This document shows positions 21,884-23,005 of a stretch of 23,005 nucleotides of DNA, in pieces. Under the pieces are notes generated by a model. The model ran no database searches. It was not told where the DNA came from and was given only the letters and a program-made list of their open reading frames with translations. The position numbers and the translations under genes were made by a program. The stretch lies in contig DATCHW010000261.1 in NCBI GenBank assembly GCA_036508135.1, positions 1 to 23,005 of the forward strand. The letters run 5' to 3'. The DNA is from DATCHW01 sp036508135. GTDB lineage: Bacteria; Bacteroidota; Ignavibacteria; Tepidaquicellales; Tepidaquicellaceae. How positions within the stretch are numbered: the first letter of the stretch is position 1; each line of letters opens with the position of its first letter.

Positions 21884-22477
21884 TTAATATTTTAGAACTA
21901 ATTTTTCTTTTTCTCTAAGCCACAATTTTCCGGTTTCTCTTCTCTCAATACATCCCATCTTCCTTAATTCATTTAGGATTCGTTTCAATACATTTTTTTT
22001 CATATTTGGTTTTTCATATATGTTTAACTGATTATTAACAAGATTTGGAAGTATTAATTCATCAATTGTATAATTTTGGTCACAATTTTTCCACATTGTC
22101 AAGATTACAACTGAATGCTTTTCATCAATGTTAAATTTCAAATTAGAATAGAAGTTATTCCAAATGGTAATTGCTGCTAATGGTATTAGAAATTCAAAAT
22201 GTTTATTTTTCATATATATTAATATTGAATCTATGTTATCTACTAAAAGTTTTTTCCAGTTGAGTATTATATATCTTGGTTTAATATTATTACCGATACC
22301 AATATTCAATTTTAAATTAATTACAAAATTATGCGAATCCCCGATATCATAAATCTCATCCGGGAATATTATTTCACAAAACGAATTATATATTCTATCA
22401 GTTATAACTTTTTTTGATTTAACACTCGGGGGAATTATATTATAAATTATGATTTTTAAGTCTTTTTCTATCATCAA
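21884..22477 (-). CDS. Hypothetical protein with C-terminal winged-helix-like segment
   Basis: A 197-aa protein, or 196 aa from the second ATG. It is rich in Ile, Asn and Lys. The C-terminal 60 residues (KKNVLKRILNELRKMGCIER then RETGKLWLREKEK) look like a winged-helix recognition helix and wing. The preceding domain alternates strands and helices (FVINLKLNIGIGN, FEFLIPLAAITIW, HSVVILTMWKN) and is not recognised. There is no signal peptide. An AGGAAT site lies 16 nt upstream, so initiation is weak. It may be a regulator of the adjacent cluster, but no operator is evident. Confidence 0.55.
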   Translation of the reverse strand: MMIEKDLKIIIYNIIPPSVKSKKVITDRIYNSFCEIIFPDEIYDIGDSHNFVINLKLNIGIGNNIKPRYIILNWKKLLVDNIDSILIYMKNKHFEFLIPLAAITIWNNFYSNLKFNIDEKHSVVILTMWKNCDQNYTIDELILPNLVNNQLNIYEKPNMKKNVLKRILNELRKMGCIERRETGKLWLREKEKLVLKY

Positions 22478-22513
22478 TTATTAATTATGATATTCCTATT
22501 TATTTTTATTCTC

Positions 22514-22837
22514 TTACTTCTCTTTGGGACTGGGTGCTAGTAAACCAGCAAGAGCTTCAACTGATGTTGACCCCGGTGCTATTAATATTTACGGTGTATC
22601 TGATTTACCATTTAAAGCAAGAATAGAAGCAAAAACTACACTTAATATCACTACAAGTCCTAGCGATGTAACAACAATACCATATATCTAGGGAACTCTT
22701 TCGATCGGTGAACTGGTATAATCAATCGCTTTTTTTATGAGCTCCGTCATTTTAGTTTTATCTTCTTCTGAAAGATTCTCTTCTTTCGAAATTTTATCTA
22801 CATTATTAAGTAATTGTGTTCTTTGAACGGTTTCCAT
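22514..22837 (-). pseudogene. Small membrane-protein gene interrupted by two in-frame stops
   Basis: From an ATG at 22835-22837 with an excellent SD (CAGGAGATTTGAA), 49 codons encode METVQRTQLLNNVDKISKEE and onward to ERVP, then TAG (22688-22690). In the same frame, without any indel, follow 33 codons with a transmembrane span (GIVVTSLGLVVILSVVFASI) to TAA (22589-22591), then 25 codons ending EALAGLLAPSPKEK to TAA (22514-22516). The three parts together read like one 105-residue protein: soluble helical head, membrane span, Ala/Gly-rich second hydrophobic segment. Nonsense mutation without frameshift suggests recent decay or stop-codon read-through. The 49-aa head alone may still be made. Confidence 0.65.
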
Positions 22838-22885
22838 TTCAAATCTCCTGTCTTTGTTATTTAAATGTTTACGATTTATTCTATT

Positions 22886-23005
22886 TTAAATATTATTTTG
22901 TTTTTTATTATATTCCCTCACTTTAAAAAAATAATTCAATTCTTTGGGATATTCTTTAAAAGCTATTTTAAGAAAGAGATTATTTATTTTATTCTTAGGA
23001 TCATG
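22886..23005 (-). CDS. C-terminal end of a gene entering from the right edge
   Basis: An open frame of 39 codons runs from the window edge to TAA at 22886-22888. It reads HDPKNKINNLFLKIAFKEYP then KELNYFFKVREYNKKQNNI. The composition is that of an ordinary lysine-rich soluble protein. Function cannot be assigned from the visible part. It ends 48 nt before the start of the broken membrane-protein gene, on the same strand. Confidence 0.45.
   Translation of the reverse strand, partial: HDPKNKINNLFLKIAFKEYPKELNYFFKVREYNKKQNNI

Noticed and set aside
22484..22537. Plus-strand MIFLFIFILLLLFGTGC, resembling a lipoprotein signal ending in Cys
   Set aside because: It stops immediately after the Cys and is antisense to the better-supported broken membrane-protein gene with a strong ribosome site.
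1..23005. CRISPR arrays, tRNA and rRNA genes
   Set aside because: No regularly spaced repeats, cloverleaf or rRNA-like sequence could be recognised by reading.

Overview
The window is AT-rich bacterial DNA that most resembles an Ignavibacteria/Chlorobi-type member of the Bacteroidota-Chlorobi group. The main evidence is a secreted protein at 14725-16287 that ends in the NYPNPFNPST-type C-terminal sorting domain typical of that group. Many starts lack a Shine-Dalgarno (SD) sequence, and others carry a plain AGGAG. No tRNA, rRNA or CRISPR array was seen. Almost everything except 2252-5701 is on the minus strand.

Region 1 (1-2040, minus) is a compact operon read leftward off the window: a ribbon-helix-helix (RHH) protein with no ATG, two tandem acidic paralogs, a small beta-grasp (ubiquitin-like) candidate, and a protein with an E2/UBC-like HPN...C signature cut by the window edge. 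It looks like a bacterial ubiquitin-like conjugation locus of unfamiliar composition. Region 2 (2252-7240) is a low-GC island with a small charged protein, two nuclease-fold genes (one Mrr-like, one coiled-coil plus PD-(D/E)XK) and a complete tyrosine recombinase.

Region 3 (7244-12738, minus) is a possible six-gene transcription unit: an 80-aa orphan, a hairpin, SIR2-like protein, HerA-like ATPase, KTSC-domain protein, membrane patatin and an exported OB-fold-like protein. SIR2-HerA is an established anti-phage NAD+-depleting pair. The KTSC gene overlaps herA by 4 nt, and patatin starts 9 nt after KTSC.

Region 4 (12739-22480, minus) is an accessory cluster of mostly single genes for peptidases and extracellular-type beta domains, separated by hairpins: an M43-type metalloprotease with a C1q-like tail, a C39-like protease with a sorting domain, a DUF1737 protein, a truncated C39-like protein coupled to a four-helix membrane protein, an outer-membrane beta-barrel candidate, and several Ig/KNH-like proteins. 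Its most striking property is modular debris. The 3' end of one gene (encoding ...GEY/GKY[KR]VTVL) plus a G/C hairpin occurs three times, twice as an orphan tail directly after an unrelated gene. Another orphan tail (SBBP-like) follows the 124-aa gene, and two genes share a 40-bp hairpin leader. This suggests gene replacement at shared 3' ends.

Region 5 (22480-23005) holds a small membrane-protein gene broken by two in-frame stops and the C-terminal end of a further gene.
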